A DNA stretch of 64,000 nt from Pseudomonas sp. gcc21 (GCF_012844345.1 NZ_CP051625.1:434001-498000), one strand, 5' to 3'. Counted from the stretch's first letter, positions 1 through 9,288 are shown. Translations and numbers: made by a program. Notes: a model not told the origin generated them from the sequence alone.

Positions 1-1
1 C

Positions 2-520
2 GCTAAGGCGGGATTAAAGGTAGCGCGTTTCGAGTTCCCCTACATGGCGGTTCGTCGAGAAGACGGCCGCAAGCGCCCGCCGAACCCTATGCCGGTACTG
101 CTTGAAGCATTTCGGGATGCCTACAACACATGCCGGGCCGACAATGATGGTCCGGTGTATGTTGCTGGCAAGTCGATGGGCGGACGTGTGGCCAGCATGC
201 TGGCTGACGAGCTGAAAGCCGGCGGGTTAGTGTGTTTCGGTTATCCCTTTCACCCGCCAGGCAAGCCGGAGAAGACCCGGGTCGAGCATCTACGCGATAT
301 CGCGACACCCGCCTTGATTATTCAGGGCTCCCGCGACCCTTTTGGCAAGCCCGACGACGTCAGCGGGTATGCGCTGGGCTCACAGGTCGCGATGCACTGG
401 TTGGAGACGGGCGACCATGACTTCAAGCCTCTGAAAGCCAGCGGCCAGACCCAGCTGGCGCTGATCAGTCAGGCAGTACAGGCCTGTGTCCGCTTCATCT
501 CCCACCCTGGCAGCGCTTAA
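2..520 (+). CDS. Alpha/beta hydrolase of the KANL3/Tex30-like family, 5' end outside the window
   Basis: The frame is open to the left edge, so the first ATG at 44 is probably internal and the start lies upstream. The 172 visible residues contain the nucleophile elbow GKSMGGR (Ser), a GSRDPFG loop that would supply the acidic residue, and GDHDFKP with the likely catalytic His. This spacing fits the small KANL3/Tex30-type alpha/beta hydrolases of proteobacteria, whose substrate is not known. No signal peptide can be judged because the N-terminus is missing. It converges with the chemoreceptor gene and the two coding regions overlap by four bases at their 3' ends, so no terminator fits between them. 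Confidence 0.8.
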   Translation, partial: AKAGLKVARFEFPYMAVRREDGRKRPPNPMPVLLEAFRDAYNTCRADNDGPVYVAGKSMGGRVASMLADELKAGGLVCFGYPFHPPGKPEKTRVEHLRDIATPALIIQGSRDPFGKPDDVSGYALGSQVAMHWLETGDHDFKPLKASGQTQLALISQAVQACVRFISHPGSA

Positions 521-2226
521 ATCCCCAACGCTGCAGGCAGAACGGCTGCTGACATGGTGCCCCAGCGCCGGCCTTTTACCTCAATCGGGACATACAGCAC
601 GAACACGATGGTGGACGTTCCGGGCAGCAGGAAGGTGCCCATATTCATATAGATGCACGAGCTCAGGAAATGCAGGTCGGCAGCGTTAGTCACGGCGAAG
701 CGCTTGAAGTTGCTGCGCGCCGCGTCGACTTTCGGGTCACCGGTAGGGGGTTGTGACGACGCGCTGCGGCTGGTCGGCAAATAGCCCTTATCATTAACCG
801 CCGCCATATAGACGATGCCGTCCTTGCCCCCCTGGTCCCATTCATCCAGCAGCGGCCGGATCTGTTTGATGAAGGCGTCAGCCCAGCTCACGTCATGTTT
901 GGGAGGGTTGGTGCCAGCAATCGGCGTATAGCGCTGATCAAACAGATCGACGCCTGCGTTGGCCAGATCATTCAGTCGATCTTGCACTATCTCCCTGCGC
1001 TGCATAAGCCGCTGGGTAACTGCTTCCATGTTCCCCTCGCCGAGACGGAAGCCAGCCAGAGAGCGCAGGGTGAAGTGCGTATTGTCACGCAGGGAGTCGG
1101 CCTGGCTGAACGTATCTTCCATGCATTTGCTAATGGTGACGCTGAGCTCGCGAATTTCGCCGCCGTGCTTGAGGGTTTCGGCATTGGTAGCGGTGAGCTC
1201 CTCCAGGGCGCTGCTGACCATCAACAGGTCATCGTTGGCTTGCTGGAAGTCCTCCACCATGGCGTTGAACTGATCGGCAGCGGTGCTGACGGCCAGACCA
1301 GTGGTTTCGGTCTGTTCGAGCATGCCGAGTGTCTGTTGCTCCGCTCCTGACATGGCCTGGGTCATCTGTTCCATCAGATCTGTGATCTGCTCGGCAGCAC
1401 TGCCTACCTTGAACGACAGATTGCGTACCTCATCGGCCACCACGGCGAAGCCGCGGCCCTGTTCGCCGGCGCGGGCCGCTTCGATGGCCGCGTTCAGTGC
1501 CAGCATGTTGGTCTGTGCGGAGAAATCCTGAACCGTATTGAGAATCTCACGAATCCGGGCGGAAGTAGCGGTCAATGCACTGATGTTGCTTTTGAATCCA
1601 TTCATCGATTCGCTGACCCGGTGCATATTCAGCCGGGCATCACCCATCTGCTGTTTCGATTCGCGAGCCAGCTCCAGGTTGCGGGTGTTGACCGCAGTAA
1701 TGTCGGACGCGCGCGAGGAGATATCCTGGAGCGCGACCGTTGTCTGTTCGCTGGCATGAAATATCAGTTCCGATAGCTGTTGTTGAAGACCGGCATCCTT
1801 CGCAGCCTTTTCCGCCAGCAGCCGGCTGTTCGCTGATGCCAGGGCGGTTCGCAGGCTATTGGTTTGCAGATCGAGCATCACCGTACGTAACCGCTCGTTC
1901 AGTTCATTGAACAGGTGGGCGGCTTCGTTCTGCTGCGCTCCGCTCGCTGCCAGCTCACGTAGATCGATTTGTTTGCTATTGGTTGCGGCCAGGCGTTCGA
2001 CCAGATCGCCCGCCTGGTGCTGAACTGAGCGCGCCTGCAGGATCAGATAGAAGGCCACCGGGGTGAGCAGAATGGCCATGACCAGGAGCACGCCGTCTGC
2101 CAGCCATATGATCGTGCCGGTGAAGAACACTTGGCACAGACACAGCGCCAGGCAAATGCCCGCCCGGGACATACGGGGAAGATTAGGTGCAAGGCCGTTC
2201 TTGGGTGCGGTTTCCGTCGCGTTCAT
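517..2226 (-). CDS. Methyl-accepting chemotaxis protein with a C-terminal extra-signalling sensor-like domain
   Basis: A 569-residue chemoreceptor. Two hydrophobic segments near residues 22-65 leave almost no periplasmic loop, so it is not a classical periplasmic-binding receptor. The middle holds the cytoplasmic signalling hairpin with the conserved tip ([20 protein letters not shown] and [12 protein letters not shown]). About 150 residues follow the signalling hairpin ([11 protein letters not shown], then [17 protein letters not shown]) and look like a PAS/Cache-type ligand domain placed at the C-terminus. I chose ATG 2226 because GAGGA lies just upstream; an in-frame ATG at 2244 has no ribosome site. 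It would signal through CheA/CheW, and its ligand is unknown. Confidence 0.88.
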   Translation of the reverse strand: MNATETAPKNGLAPNLPRMSRAGICLALCLCQVFFTGTIIWLADGVLLVMAILLTPVAFYLILQARSVQHQAGDLVERLAATNSKQIDLRELAASGAQQNEAAHLFNELNERLRTVMLDLQTNSLRTALASANSRLLAEKAAKDAGLQQQLSELIFHASEQTTVALQDISSRASDITAVNTRNLELARESKQQMGDARLNMHRVSESMNGFKSNISALTATSARIREILNTVQDFSAQTNMLALNAAIEAARAGEQGRGFAVVADEVRNLSFKVGSAAEQITDLMEQMTQAMSGAEQQTLGMLEQTETTGLAVSTAADQFNAMVEDFQQANDDLLMVSSALEELTATNAETLKHGGEIRELSVTISKCMEDTFSQADSLRDNTHFTLRSLAGFRLGEGNMEAVTQRLMQRREIVQDRLNDLANAGVDLFDQRYTPIAGTNPPKHDVSWADAFIKQIRPLLDEWDQGGKDGIVYMAAVNDKGYLPTSRSASSQPPTGDPKVDAARSNFKRFAVTNAADLHFLSSCIYMNMGTFLLPGTSTIVFVLYVPIEVKGRRWGTMSAAVLPAALGI

Positions 2227-2396
2227 ATTTTCCTCATAACGCATATTAGGTTGCGTTTTTCGCCTATCAATCGATACCGCTGATTGGGTTTCGCCACTAT
2301 ATAGACGTATCGGCAGGGCAGGAAATAACCGAAGGGGAGGGAATGTATTTTTTTGTTATCCGCTGCGTGACAAATGCTCTGCTCGGGTTGCCGCCC

Positions 2397-3680
2397 TCAT
2401 GAATCGGACAATGAGGGCAACCAGAGTGATATCTGGGGGAAGAATATCAACAACGCGGTGGCCAGCAGAAGAATGAAGATAAAGGGTGGCGTACCCTTGA
2501 TGACGTCGAAATACGGGCGTCGGAAGATGGCCATTGCGGTGAAGATGTCGCAGCCGAACGGAGGCGTGGCAGAGCCAATTGCCGCTTGCAGGGTCACGAT
2601 GACACCCACATGCACTGGGTCGAGTCCAGCTGCGTCTACCGCGGGTTTGAACAGCGGCGTGAGAATCAGGATGACCACGATGGGGTCGACGAACATGCAG
2701 CCGATGAAAAAGGAAATAGCAATCAGGCCAAGCACCAACAGTTGACTGTCGCCGATAGTCTCGATGATCGGCCCAAGTATCGCCTGGGGTATGCCCGCGA
2801 ACGAGATGGTATAGGTGAATGCCGTCCCGGCTGCTACCAGAATGAAGACCACGGCTGTAATCAGGCCAGTTGAAAGCGCCACATCCCAGATTTCGCTGAT
2901 CTTGACCGCACGCAAAATGACGATTTCCAGCACCAACGCATACAGCACCGCAATGGCCGCAGCTTCAGTCGGGCTGAAAATGCCCCCATAAATGCCGCCA
3001 ACCACAACCAGCGGAAAACCCAGGGGCAGTACGGCCTTTTTCATTGCTGCCCAACGAACGGCCCAACCCAAACGGGGTTCAGGTTCGATGCCCATGCGGA
3101 TCGAACCTATCCAGCAGTACAGCGAAAACATCAGCAGAATCATCAGGCCAGGCAGAATGCCGGCAATGAACAGGTTACCGATCGAAGCGCCGGATACCAC
3201 GCCGTAAATGATCATGCCGATACTGGGCGGAATCAGCAGCGCGATATCGCTGGCGTTGATGATCAACGCCAGGGTAAAGCTGTCGGAATAACCTTTCTCG
3301 AGCAGCTTTGGCCGCATCGGGCCACCCATGGCAACCACTGTAGCCTGCGTAGAGCCTGAAACGGCGCCAAATAATGTACAGCCGGCAGCGGTGGTAATTG
3401 GTAAGCCGCCGCGCAGATGACCAACGAAACTCTGTACCAGGTCGAGCAACCGTTGGGAGGTGTGGCCGCGAGTCATGACATCCGCAGCGAATATGAATAG
3501 TGGAACGGCAGCCAACGCCCAGGATTGAACGCCGCTGATCATCTGCCCCAACAGCAGGCTGACATTGTTCATGTCGAGTTCAAGAAACAACAACATAAGA
3601 CTGGCGGCGAGCAGGGGAACCAGCATCGGGAACCCTAGCAGCAGCAATACCACCATAACGATCATTGTCAGGGTCAGCAT
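2397..3680 (-). CDS. TRAP transporter large permease (DctM-like)
   Basis: A 427-residue, very hydrophobic protein with about twelve membrane segments. It has the DctM-family signature around ASDIALLIPPSIGMIIYGVV and the second half repeat with FVDPIVVILILTPLFKP. In TRAP systems the large subunit forms the Na+-driven transport channel that receives substrate from the periplasmic DctP protein. It lies 15 bases after the small permease gene and is surely cotranscribed with it. The substrate class (C4-dicarboxylate, 2-oxo acid or other carboxylate) cannot be read from the sequence. An 8-bp hairpin at 2393-2418 overlaps the stop codon but lacks a U-run. Confidence 0.93.
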   Translation of the reverse strand: MLTLTMIVMVVLLLLGFPMLVPLLAASLMLLFLELDMNNVSLLLGQMISGVQSWALAAVPLFIFAADVMTRGHTSQRLLDLVQSFVGHLRGGLPITTAAGCTLFGAVSGSTQATVVAMGGPMRPKLLEKGYSDSFTLALIINASDIALLIPPSIGMIIYGVVSGASIGNLFIAGILPGLMILLMFSLYCWIGSIRMGIEPEPRLGWAVRWAAMKKAVLPLGFPLVVVGGIYGGIFSPTEAAAIAVLYALVLEIVILRAVKISEIWDVALSTGLITAVVFILVAAGTAFTYTISFAGIPQAILGPIIETIGDSQLLVLGLIAISFFIGCMFVDPIVVILILTPLFKPAVDAAGLDPVHVGVIVTLQAAIGSATPPFGCDIFTAMAIFRRPYFDVIKGTPPFIFILLLATALLIFFPQISLWLPSLSDS

Positions 3681-3695
3681 GGCTTGTGTACCGGG

Positions 3696-4286
3696 TTACG
3701 GAGCTGAGTCGGGCACTTCATCGTAGACTTCTTTCTCATTGAATGAACGGTAGATGCCCTTGGAAAGCATGTTGCGAATTGCAGTCAGCCAATACTGGAC
3801 GCCCGCCAGAACGAAGCCCAGCGGGGCCATCAGATAGGGAATCCATAACGGGATTTGCAGCGCGGAAGAAGTACGGCCGCGGTTCTGTATCGCCATGACG
3901 TAATCCCATGCATGCCAGGCAAAGAAGAACATCAGGGCGCCGGTCGACAGCGAGATGGTGACCAGAAGGATTTTGCGCGGCGTGCCCTTGAGCTGGTCAT
4001 AGAAGGCCGACATCGAAATATGCCGTGCGCGGCGAACGGCATAACCCAGCCCGGCGAAGGTCATGATGATCAGACTCATCTGAGTCAGTTCCACCTGACC
4101 GGTTACCCCGGTTCCGATTAACTGGCGGCCAATTACATGCACAATCAACAGGCCGGCCAGAAACAGCACGCTGCTGCCTAATATGATTTTTTCGATATGT
4201 TCCGCTATTCGATCCAGCGCGCGCAGAGCTTTGCTCAGCAATGCCTTGAACGAGTGGCTGTCCGACGTGTCGGCAGGCTCGGGCAT
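3696..4286 (-). CDS. TRAP transporter small permease (DctQ-like)
   Basis: A 196-residue protein with four membrane segments in the DctQ pattern (ILGSSVLFLAGLLIVHVIGR; LIIMTFAGLGYAVRRARHIS). The short motif RRARHI near the second helix is typical of the family. It pairs with the adjacent large permease to form the inner-membrane part of a TRAP carrier. Its ATG is separated from the divergent dctP-like gene by about 236 bases, which must contain both promoters. The N-terminal 30 residues are hydrophilic and acidic, and so is the C-terminal tail. Confidence 0.9.
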   Translation of the reverse strand: MPEPADTSDSHSFKALLSKALRALDRIAEHIEKIILGSSVLFLAGLLIVHVIGRQLIGTGVTGQVELTQMSLIIMTFAGLGYAVRRARHISMSAFYDQLKGTPRKILLVTISLSTGALMFFFAWHAWDYVMAIQNRGRTSSALQIPLWIPYLMAPLGFVLAGVQYWLTAIRNMLSKGIYRSFNEKEVYDEVPDSAP

Positions 4287-4522
4287 CTGTTGATCCTCTC
4301 CATGGCCTGGTCAGGCACTACCCGATCGCGGATATGACGTCGGGATATTTACTTTCAATCTGTAGTCCATGCACTGAGTAAAGGATCACGTTGCATGCAC
4401 TACGAGAATAGTTTCTTTTTTGACCTTAACTCATGACTCGAGTTTTTGCACGACGTGGACATATGACGACCTTGTGATAAGGTTAAAAGCGGTTAACCAG
4501 AACAATCGATAAGGAGCGTTCC

Positions 4523-5683
4523 ATGAACTGGCGTAATGGAGTAGTTGGGGCGGCAGCCCTGGTATTGGCGGCGTGTGGTTCGGATGAACCGGAAACAGCC
4601 GAAACCGGCCTTGATGCACAACCGGAACCGGGGCAGGTCGAAGTATGGCGAGTTGGCCTTGAAGAGATTGAAGGCAGTGTCCAATACGAATACGCCGCGC
4701 AGTTCGCGGAACTCATGAGCGAGAAGACAAACGGCGAAGTTGAAGTCCAACTCTTCCCTTATGGCCAGCTCGGCGGTTTGACCGATATCTATGACCAGGT
4801 CCAGGCAGGCTCGATCGAAATGGCGTTTGGCTCCGGCTTTCTTGGCGGGACCGTCCCTGAATCACAGTTGTTCAGCCTGAACTTCGTCCTCACCGATGAC
4901 GAAAAGCGAAACACCGAAGTTCTTAATCACCCCGATTTCCGCAAGCACCCCGCTCTCATCGAAGCGTTCAACGAACGTGATCTCCAGCCGTTGGCAATTG
5001 TGCCGGAAGGTTGGCAGGTGTGGACCGCAAACAAGGCAATCCGTACGCCTGAAGATTTCCAGGGGCTGGCCATCCGCACCATGGATAACCGTCTGCTGAG
5101 CGAAACATACAGTGCCTACGGCGCCGACCCGACCACTATGGAATACGGCGAGCTGTATAGCGGCCTGCAGTTGGGGCAGCTGGACGGTAATATTCAGCCG
5201 GTATTCGCACATCAGGAAATGGACTTCTATCAAGTCCAGGACTACATGATCTTTGCCAATCAGGCACAGTTTATCGCCACCTTCATGGCCAACCAGTCCT
5301 GGTACGAAAACCTGTCTGATGAGCTCAGGGACCTGATCGAAGAAGTAGTGGTGGAACTGGTGCCCTATATTCATGACGTGCAGACGCGTCTGAACACCGA
5401 GCGCCTGGATATCATCACCGAGAACAGCGATATCGAGCTGATCTACCTCACCGCCGAAGAGCGTGCAGCCTTCCGCGAGCGCAGTTTGCCGGTTCGCGAT
5501 GTCTTCGTCGATATGGTTGGCGAGCGTGGTGAAACGCTGCTTAATGCACTTCTCGAGCAGGTAGGCGATGAGTCACAGCAGGAACAGCCCGATGCCGCTG
5601 AGGAACCTGAAGCTGAAGCGGGCGAGCAACCTGAAGAGGCAACAGACGAGGCAACAGAAGCAGAGCAGCCTGAAGCGGCGTAA
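4523..5683 (+). CDS. TRAP transporter substrate-binding lipoprotein (DctP-like) with acidic tail
   Basis: A 386-residue solute-binding protein. The N-terminus ends in the lipobox LAAC (Cys19), so it is predicted to be a lipoprotein rather than a free periplasmic protein. The DctP core runs from about residue 38 to 345, with typical segments (EVQLFPYGQLGG, ANKAIRTPEDFQGLAIRT, GELYSGLQLGQLDG). The last 35 or so residues are a Glu/Ala/Pro/Gln-rich low-complexity tail not usual in the family. It is divergent from the dctQM-like genes, an uncommon order for TRAP loci, where dctP is usually in the same operon. AAGGAG precedes the ATG, and a strong terminator follows at 5721. Confidence 0.92.
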   Translation: MNWRNGVVGAAALVLAACGSDEPETAETGLDAQPEPGQVEVWRVGLEEIEGSVQYEYAAQFAELMSEKTNGEVEVQLFPYGQLGGLTDIYDQVQAGSIEMAFGSGFLGGTVPESQLFSLNFVLTDDEKRNTEVLNHPDFRKHPALIEAFNERDLQPLAIVPEGWQVWTANKAIRTPEDFQGLAIRTMDNRLLSETYSAYGADPTTMEYGELYSGLQLGQLDGNIQPVFAHQEMDFYQVQDYMIFANQAQFIATFMANQSWYENLSDELRDLIEEVVVELVPYIHDVQTRLNTERLDIITENSDIELIYLTAEERAAFRERSLPVRDVFVDMVGERGETLLNALLEQVGDESQQEQPDAAEEPEAEAGEQPEEATDEATEAEQPEAA

Positions 5684-5720
5684 GACGCTCATACCTGCCT
5701 GGTTTCGCAGGAGTTCGATC

Positions 5721-5755
5721 AAGGCCGGCGCACTTTCTCGTGCGCCGGCCTTTTT
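5721..5755 (+). terminator. Intrinsic terminator after the dctP-like gene
   Basis: An 11-bp GC-rich stem (GGCCGGCGCAC with GTGCGCCGGCC, 5723-5750) with a TTTCTC loop is followed by five T residues. It is a textbook Rho-independent terminator, 38 bases after the stop codon. Confidence 0.92.
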
Positions 5756-5861
5756 CATGAGTAAAGCATGGTTGCGCGGTGTCATATTCGGCACAGCGCT
5801 TCCCTGGCTGATATTCAGTCAGTAGCATACAAAACTGAAACGTCACAGCATTGGATACCCC

Positions 5862-6956
5862 ATGACCGCTATAGATCGTCCCGCCATCAAACGTGCCCTC
5901 GCTCAATATCAGGATCCCTATACAGGGACAGATCTGGTGAGTTCGGGTTGCCTCAAGCAGTTGGATATAGACGGCGGCAAGGTTACGGCGGAGGTGGTGT
6001 TGGGTTATGCGGCGGCCGGCATCATCAACGGAATCGCCGAAATGCTCAGAGTTGCCGTTGAGAACGTGGATGGCGTCGAATCGGCCACTATCAACGTGCG
6101 CTGCGAGATTGCCGCCGCGCCTGCGCAGGGTTCAGTGGAAGCGCTGCACAACGTCAAGAATATTATCGCCGTGGCATCGGGCAAGGGCGGTGTGGGCAAG
6201 TCCACTACTGCCGCCAACCTTGCGCTGGCGTTATCCAGAGAAGGTGCCCGGGTCGGCGTGCTTGATGCTGATATTTATGGTCCCAGCATGGGGCTGATGC
6301 TCGGACTGGCAGAGGGCACGCGCCCTGAAGTACGAGACGAAAAGTTTTTTATCGCGCCGACGGCCCACGGTATACAGGTTATGTCCATGGCCTTTCTGGC
6401 CGACGCCAAGACCCCCATGGTGTGGCGGGGCCCGATGGTCTCCGGTGCGCTGATGCAGCTGTTGACGCAAACCGCGTGGAACGACCTCGACTATCTGGTG
6501 GTGGATATGCCACCGGGTACCGGGGATATTCAACTGACTCTGGCGCAGAAGGTGCCGGTTACCGGCGCCGTCATCGTCACCACACCGCAGGATCTGGCCT
6601 TGCTGGATGCCAAGAAGGGCGTGGAGATGTTCCGCAAGGTGAATATTCCGGTACTGGGCGTGGTAGAGAACATGGCCGTGCACGTCTGCTCCAATTGCGG
6701 GCATGCCGAGCACCTGTTCGGCGAAGGAGGCGGGGAGCGGTTGGCGGATGAATATGAGGTGGACCTGCTGGCTTCGATGCCGCTGTCCATGATGATTCGC
6801 GAACAGGCCGATGGGGGCAAACCCACCGTCATCGCTGAGCCGGACAGCCAGATCAGCATGCTCTATCAGGACATTGCCCGTCACGTTGGCGCCCGTATCG
6901 CCCAGCGCGCCGGACATGCCCAGGCCGCTCCGACCATCAGTATCAGCGATGATTGA
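5862..6956 (+). CDS. apbC: Iron-sulfur cluster carrier protein ApbC (Mrp/NBP35 family)
   Basis: A 364-residue P-loop ATPase that carries and transfers Fe-S clusters to apo-proteins in the cytoplasm. Residues 1-95 form the MIP18-like (DUF59) domain. The deviant Walker A motif GKGGVGKSTTAANLAL follows at about 107-122, and the switch region is VVDMPPGTGD. The C-terminal CSNCGH provides the CxxC that binds the bridging cluster. Length and domain order match Pseudomonas ApbC. As in other pseudomonads it is followed by dcd. A perfect 10-bp hairpin (6966-6990) lies just after the stop. Confidence 0.96.
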   Translation: MTAIDRPAIKRALAQYQDPYTGTDLVSSGCLKQLDIDGGKVTAEVVLGYAAAGIINGIAEMLRVAVENVDGVESATINVRCEIAAAPAQGSVEALHNVKNIIAVASGKGGVGKSTTAANLALALSREGARVGVLDADIYGPSMGLMLGLAEGTRPEVRDEKFFIAPTAHGIQVMSMAFLADAKTPMVWRGPMVSGALMQLLTQTAWNDLDYLVVDMPPGTGDIQLTLAQKVPVTGAVIVTTPQDLALLDAKKGVEMFRKVNIPVLGVVENMAVHVCSNCGHAEHLFGEGGGERLADEYEVDLLASMPLSMMIREQADGGKPTVIAEPDSQISMLYQDIARHVGARIAQRAGHAQAAPTISISDD

Positions 6957-7040
6957 TGGCTGCTCGCCTGCCGACCTTTTGTCGGCAGGCATAACCGGCT
7001 AAGATACGGCACCTTTTCTGGTCTTAAAGCAGGACACTCC

Positions 7041-7607
7041 ATGAGCATCAAATCTGACCGCTGGATTCGCCGCATGTCCGAAGAGCAGGGCATGATTGAG
7101 CCCTTTCTGGAACGCCAGGTGCGTGGCGAGGAAGGCAGCCGGGTAATCTCCTATGGAGTATCCAGCTATGGCTACGACGTGCGTTGCGCGGATGAATTCA
7201 AGGTATTCACCAATATCCACTCGGCTACCGTCGATCCCAAGCATTTCGATGAAGCCAGCTTCGTCGACATCAAGAGTGACGTCTGCATCATTCCGCCGAA
7301 CTCCTTTGCGCTGGCACGCACCGTGGAATACTTCCGTATCCCGCGTAACGTGCTGACCATTTGCCTGGGCAAGAGCACGTATGCGCGTTGCGGCATTATC
7401 GTCAACGTCACCCCGCTCGAACCGGAATGGGAAGGCCATGTAACGCTCGAGTTCTCCAACACCACTACCTTGCCGGCGAAGATCTACGCTAACGAAGGCG
7501 TAGCGCAAATGTTGTTCTTCGAATCCGATGAAGTATGTGAAGTGTCGTACAAGGACCGGGGTGGAAAGTACCAGGGTCAGCGCGGCGTAACGCTGCCGCG
7601 CGCCTGA
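7041..7607 (+). CDS. dcd: dCTP deaminase
   Basis: 188 residues, the usual length. It deaminates dCTP to dUTP, which feeds dTMP synthesis. The start MSIKSDRWI and the segments [11 protein letters not shown] and [13 protein letters not shown] are characteristic, and [12 protein letters not shown] and [13 protein letters not shown] contain the trimer active-site residues, including the general-base Glu. An AGGACACTCC site precedes the ATG. The 3' flank carries the small inverted-repeat element at 7667-7810, so no native terminator is evident between them. Confidence 0.97.
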   Translation: MSIKSDRWIRRMSEEQGMIEPFLERQVRGEEGSRVISYGVSSYGYDVRCADEFKVFTNIHSATVDPKHFDEASFVDIKSDVCIIPPNSFALARTVEYFRIPRNVLTICLGKSTYARCGIIVNVTPLEPEWEGHVTLEFSNTTTLPAKIYANEGVAQMLFFESDEVCEVSYKDRGGKYQGQRGVTLPRA

Positions 7608-7666
7608 GCGCAACCTTCCACCATCGTCTAGTTTGTTTATCGGGCCGAATCGCGCCATGCTGGGTC

Positions 7667-7810
7667 AAGGAACCTCTGAATAACCACTGCGTTCGGCCAG
7701 GCTGCGTTGAGATCCTCCTCAAAGTGCTCATTTACAACACGTAAACTGCGCTTTTTCGTCGGATGTCGCCTTGCCTGGCCTTCGCTCGCTACGTTCTTCA
7801 GAGGTTCCTT
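7667..7810. mobile_element. Small MITE-like element bounded by a perfect 14-bp inverted repeat
   Basis: The 144-bp block starts with AAGGAACCTCTGAA (7667-7680) and ends with its exact reverse complement TTCAGAGGTTCCTT (7797-7810). It encodes no protein of its own and sits between dcd and a small membrane-protein gene. The length, perfect terminal repeats and intergenic position fit a non-autonomous element or a Pseudomonas interspersed repeat. I see no clear target-site duplication in the flanks. The right end lies about 22 bases upstream of the next gene's ribosome site. Confidence 0.7.
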
Positions 7811-7839
7811 AAAACAACAACGCATGGTGTGAGGCGACT

Positions 7840-8055
7840 TTGAAAATCTTCCGTACTCTGGGCTTCTGCTTCCTGTTCATCATGGTGCCGCTTGGCGGCC
7901 TCCTGGCCGCGTATCCCAATGAAGTCGCCAATGCCGTCTCGTCAATCTTCGGCACACCAGTCAGTCGCGGTGCGCTGGGTATCGCCTTTCTGTTTATCGC
8001 CGCGGTCTGTATGCGCATCGACATGAGTATCCGGCGGCGTCACGCTGAGATGTAG
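7840..8055 (+). CDS. Small two-helix inner-membrane protein
   Basis: A 71-residue protein with two predicted membrane helices (about 6-23 and 43-58) separated by a short loop containing NEVANAVSSIFG, and a basic C-terminus (RRRHAEM). The start is TTG with GAGG six bases upstream. I do not recognise a named family. Its promoter must lie in or next to the inverted-repeat element, which ends 30 bases before the start. Confidence 0.65.
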   Translation: MKIFRTLGFCFLFIMVPLGGLLAAYPNEVANAVSSIFGTPVSRGALGIAFLFIAAVCMRIDMSIRRRHAEM

Positions 8056-8348
8056 CGGCCGAACAGCCGGCGGGCTTGTTCGGCATTAGGCTGGCTCGAC
8101 CATAAAACCACTCGTGGCCAGCCGTAGTCGGTTGGGCGACGACCAGTGGGCGAGTTCAGCAAGCATGGCACAGACCCATTCCCCCTTTGAAAAAGGGGAC
8201 CAGGGGGATTCGGTTTCTGAACTTTAAAGGCAAGCTTTGTAGCCAGTCGCCCACCGCCTGTCAGCTCGCGACAGCTGATTCCGGAGGTAGCGTGGTGGAA
8301 GCTGCATTGCTGTGTTGTTGACCCGAACAATCAATCTCGCCAAGCACA
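8056..8348. other. Gene-free stretch with an imperfect hairpin and a short palindromic repeat
   Basis: No convincing coding region is seen here. An imperfect hairpin (GCCGAACAGCC with GGCTTGTTCGGC, about 8058-8083) directly follows the small membrane-protein gene and may end its transcript, though it has no U-run. At 8179-8210 there is a CCCCCTTT...AAAGGGG...AGGGGGATT block of the kind dispersed in many bacterial genomes. The minus-strand reading frame across the block has no ribosome site or recognisable product. Confidence 0.5.
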
Positions 8349-8390
8349 TTGATTGAGGTCAACCCGAACGTGATATGTCGGTGCAACAAT
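8349..8390 (+). promoter_or_regulatory. Anr/FNR box and class II promoter of the universal stress gene
   Basis: TTGATTGAGGTCAA (8349-8362) matches the FNR/Anr consensus TTGAT-N4-ATCAA at nine of ten positions. Its centre lies 29.5 bases before the first base of AACAAT (8385-8390), the spacing expected when the box is at -41.5 and AACAAT is the -10 element. This fits oxygen-limited activation of the uspA-like gene, as known for Anr-dependent stress proteins in Pseudomonas. The function is inferred from pattern and spacing. Confidence 0.75.
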
Positions 8391-8434
8391 GGCTATAGTG
8401 ACAAGGCCGGGATCAACAAGAACGAGGAGATGCT

Positions 8435-8863
8435 ATGCAGACGGTACTGGTGCCATTTGACGGATCGCCTTCAGCCAGGCGTGCCATTCAATACCTTGTG
8501 GATTTTTCAAAGGAATACCCGCATCTGAAGGTGCATGTGTTGAACGTGCAATCTGGCCCCAAACTGTATGGCAACTATGTATCCGCCACGATGCTCGAGC
8601 AACTGAATGCGGGGGCGGAGGATCATGCCAAGGAAATCGTCGCCGAAGCAGCGGTCAAGCTTGAGGCGGCAGGTATCGCTTGCGAGACCCATACCGCCGT
8701 CGGAGAGATTACTTCCGAGTTGGTTGAGGCAGTCGCCCGCCATGGATGCGATACCGTTGTAATGGGTACACGGGGCATGGGTAGCCTGGGTAATCTGGTG
8801 ATGGGCTCTGTGGCCACACGTGTGGTTCATAACTCACCGGTTCCGGTTCTGCTGGTCAAGTAA
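8435..8863 (+). CDS. Universal stress protein (UspA family)
   Basis: A 142-residue single-domain Usp protein of the cytoplasm. It begins VLVPFDGSPSARRAIQYLV and ends with the nucleotide-binding signature GTRGMGSLGNLVMGSVATRV followed by PVPVLLVK, so it is an ATP-binding type member. A good ribosome site (GAGGAG) precedes the ATG. The Anr box upstream suggests induction at low oxygen, the usual setting for such proteins during anaerobic survival. Confidence 0.93.
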   Translation: MQTVLVPFDGSPSARRAIQYLVDFSKEYPHLKVHVLNVQSGPKLYGNYVSATMLEQLNAGAEDHAKEIVAEAAVKLEAAGIACETHTAVGEITSELVEAVARHGCDTVVMGTRGMGSLGNLVMGSVATRVVHNSPVPVLLVK

Positions 8864-8870
8864 ATCGCCT

Positions 8871-8907
8871 TCGGTTCCTTCCAGCGAAGCGGTTCGGAGG
8901 GAACCGA
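8871..8907 (+). terminator. Hairpin after the universal stress gene
   Basis: A 12-bp stem with one G-U pair (TCGGTTCCTTCC with GGAGGGAACCGA) begins 8 bases after the stop codon. There is no U-run, so the role as terminator is tentative. Confidence 0.4.
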
Positions 8908-9039
8908 TATCACCGAACGACTCTCTACTGGTTAGAGCCTGCTGATGCGTTGCTCGCAACGGCAGTATTTCAGCAGGTCATGGGTAACCAAGCACGCGAC
9001 CTGGAGCCGTTAGTTCCGGCGCCTGACAGAGGAGTCAAT

Positions 9040-9288
9040 ATGGAACTGCTCAATAAAGACCTGAGCTTGCTATTCGAACAACTGGGCCTGCCATCCGATC
9101 AGGCCAGTATTGATGCATTCATTGCCAGCCACGCCCCTTTGCCTGATGACGTCAAAGTCTCAGAAGCGCCATTCTGGAACGAATCCCAGGCAGCGTTCCT
9201 GAAAGAGTCGATCATGGACGATGCGGACTGGGAGCCTGTGGTTGATGAGCTCAACGTTTTGCTCCACGAGAATCAGCCCCATCCTTGA
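9040..9288 (+). CDS. DUF2789 family protein
   Basis: An 82-residue soluble, acidic protein beginning MELLNKDLSLLFEQLGLPSD, the typical opening of DUF2789 proteins of gammaproteobacteria. Its function is unknown. I chose ATG 9040 because GAGGAG lies seven bases upstream; the frame is open further back but there is no ribosome site there. It sits between a universal stress gene and a CsbD gene, which suggests a general stress context. Confidence 0.8.
   Translation: MELLNKDLSLLFEQLGLPSDQASIDAFIASHAPLPDDVKVSEAPFWNESQAAFLKESIMDDADWEPVVDELNVLLHENQPHP

Noticed and set aside
6966..6990. Perfect 10-bp hairpin after apbC as an intrinsic terminator
   Set aside because: The stem is strong but no U-run follows in either direction, so termination is not supported.
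8040..8330. Minus-strand frame of 96 codons
   Set aside because: It overlaps a hairpin and a dispersed repeat, has no ribosome site and gives no recognisable protein.
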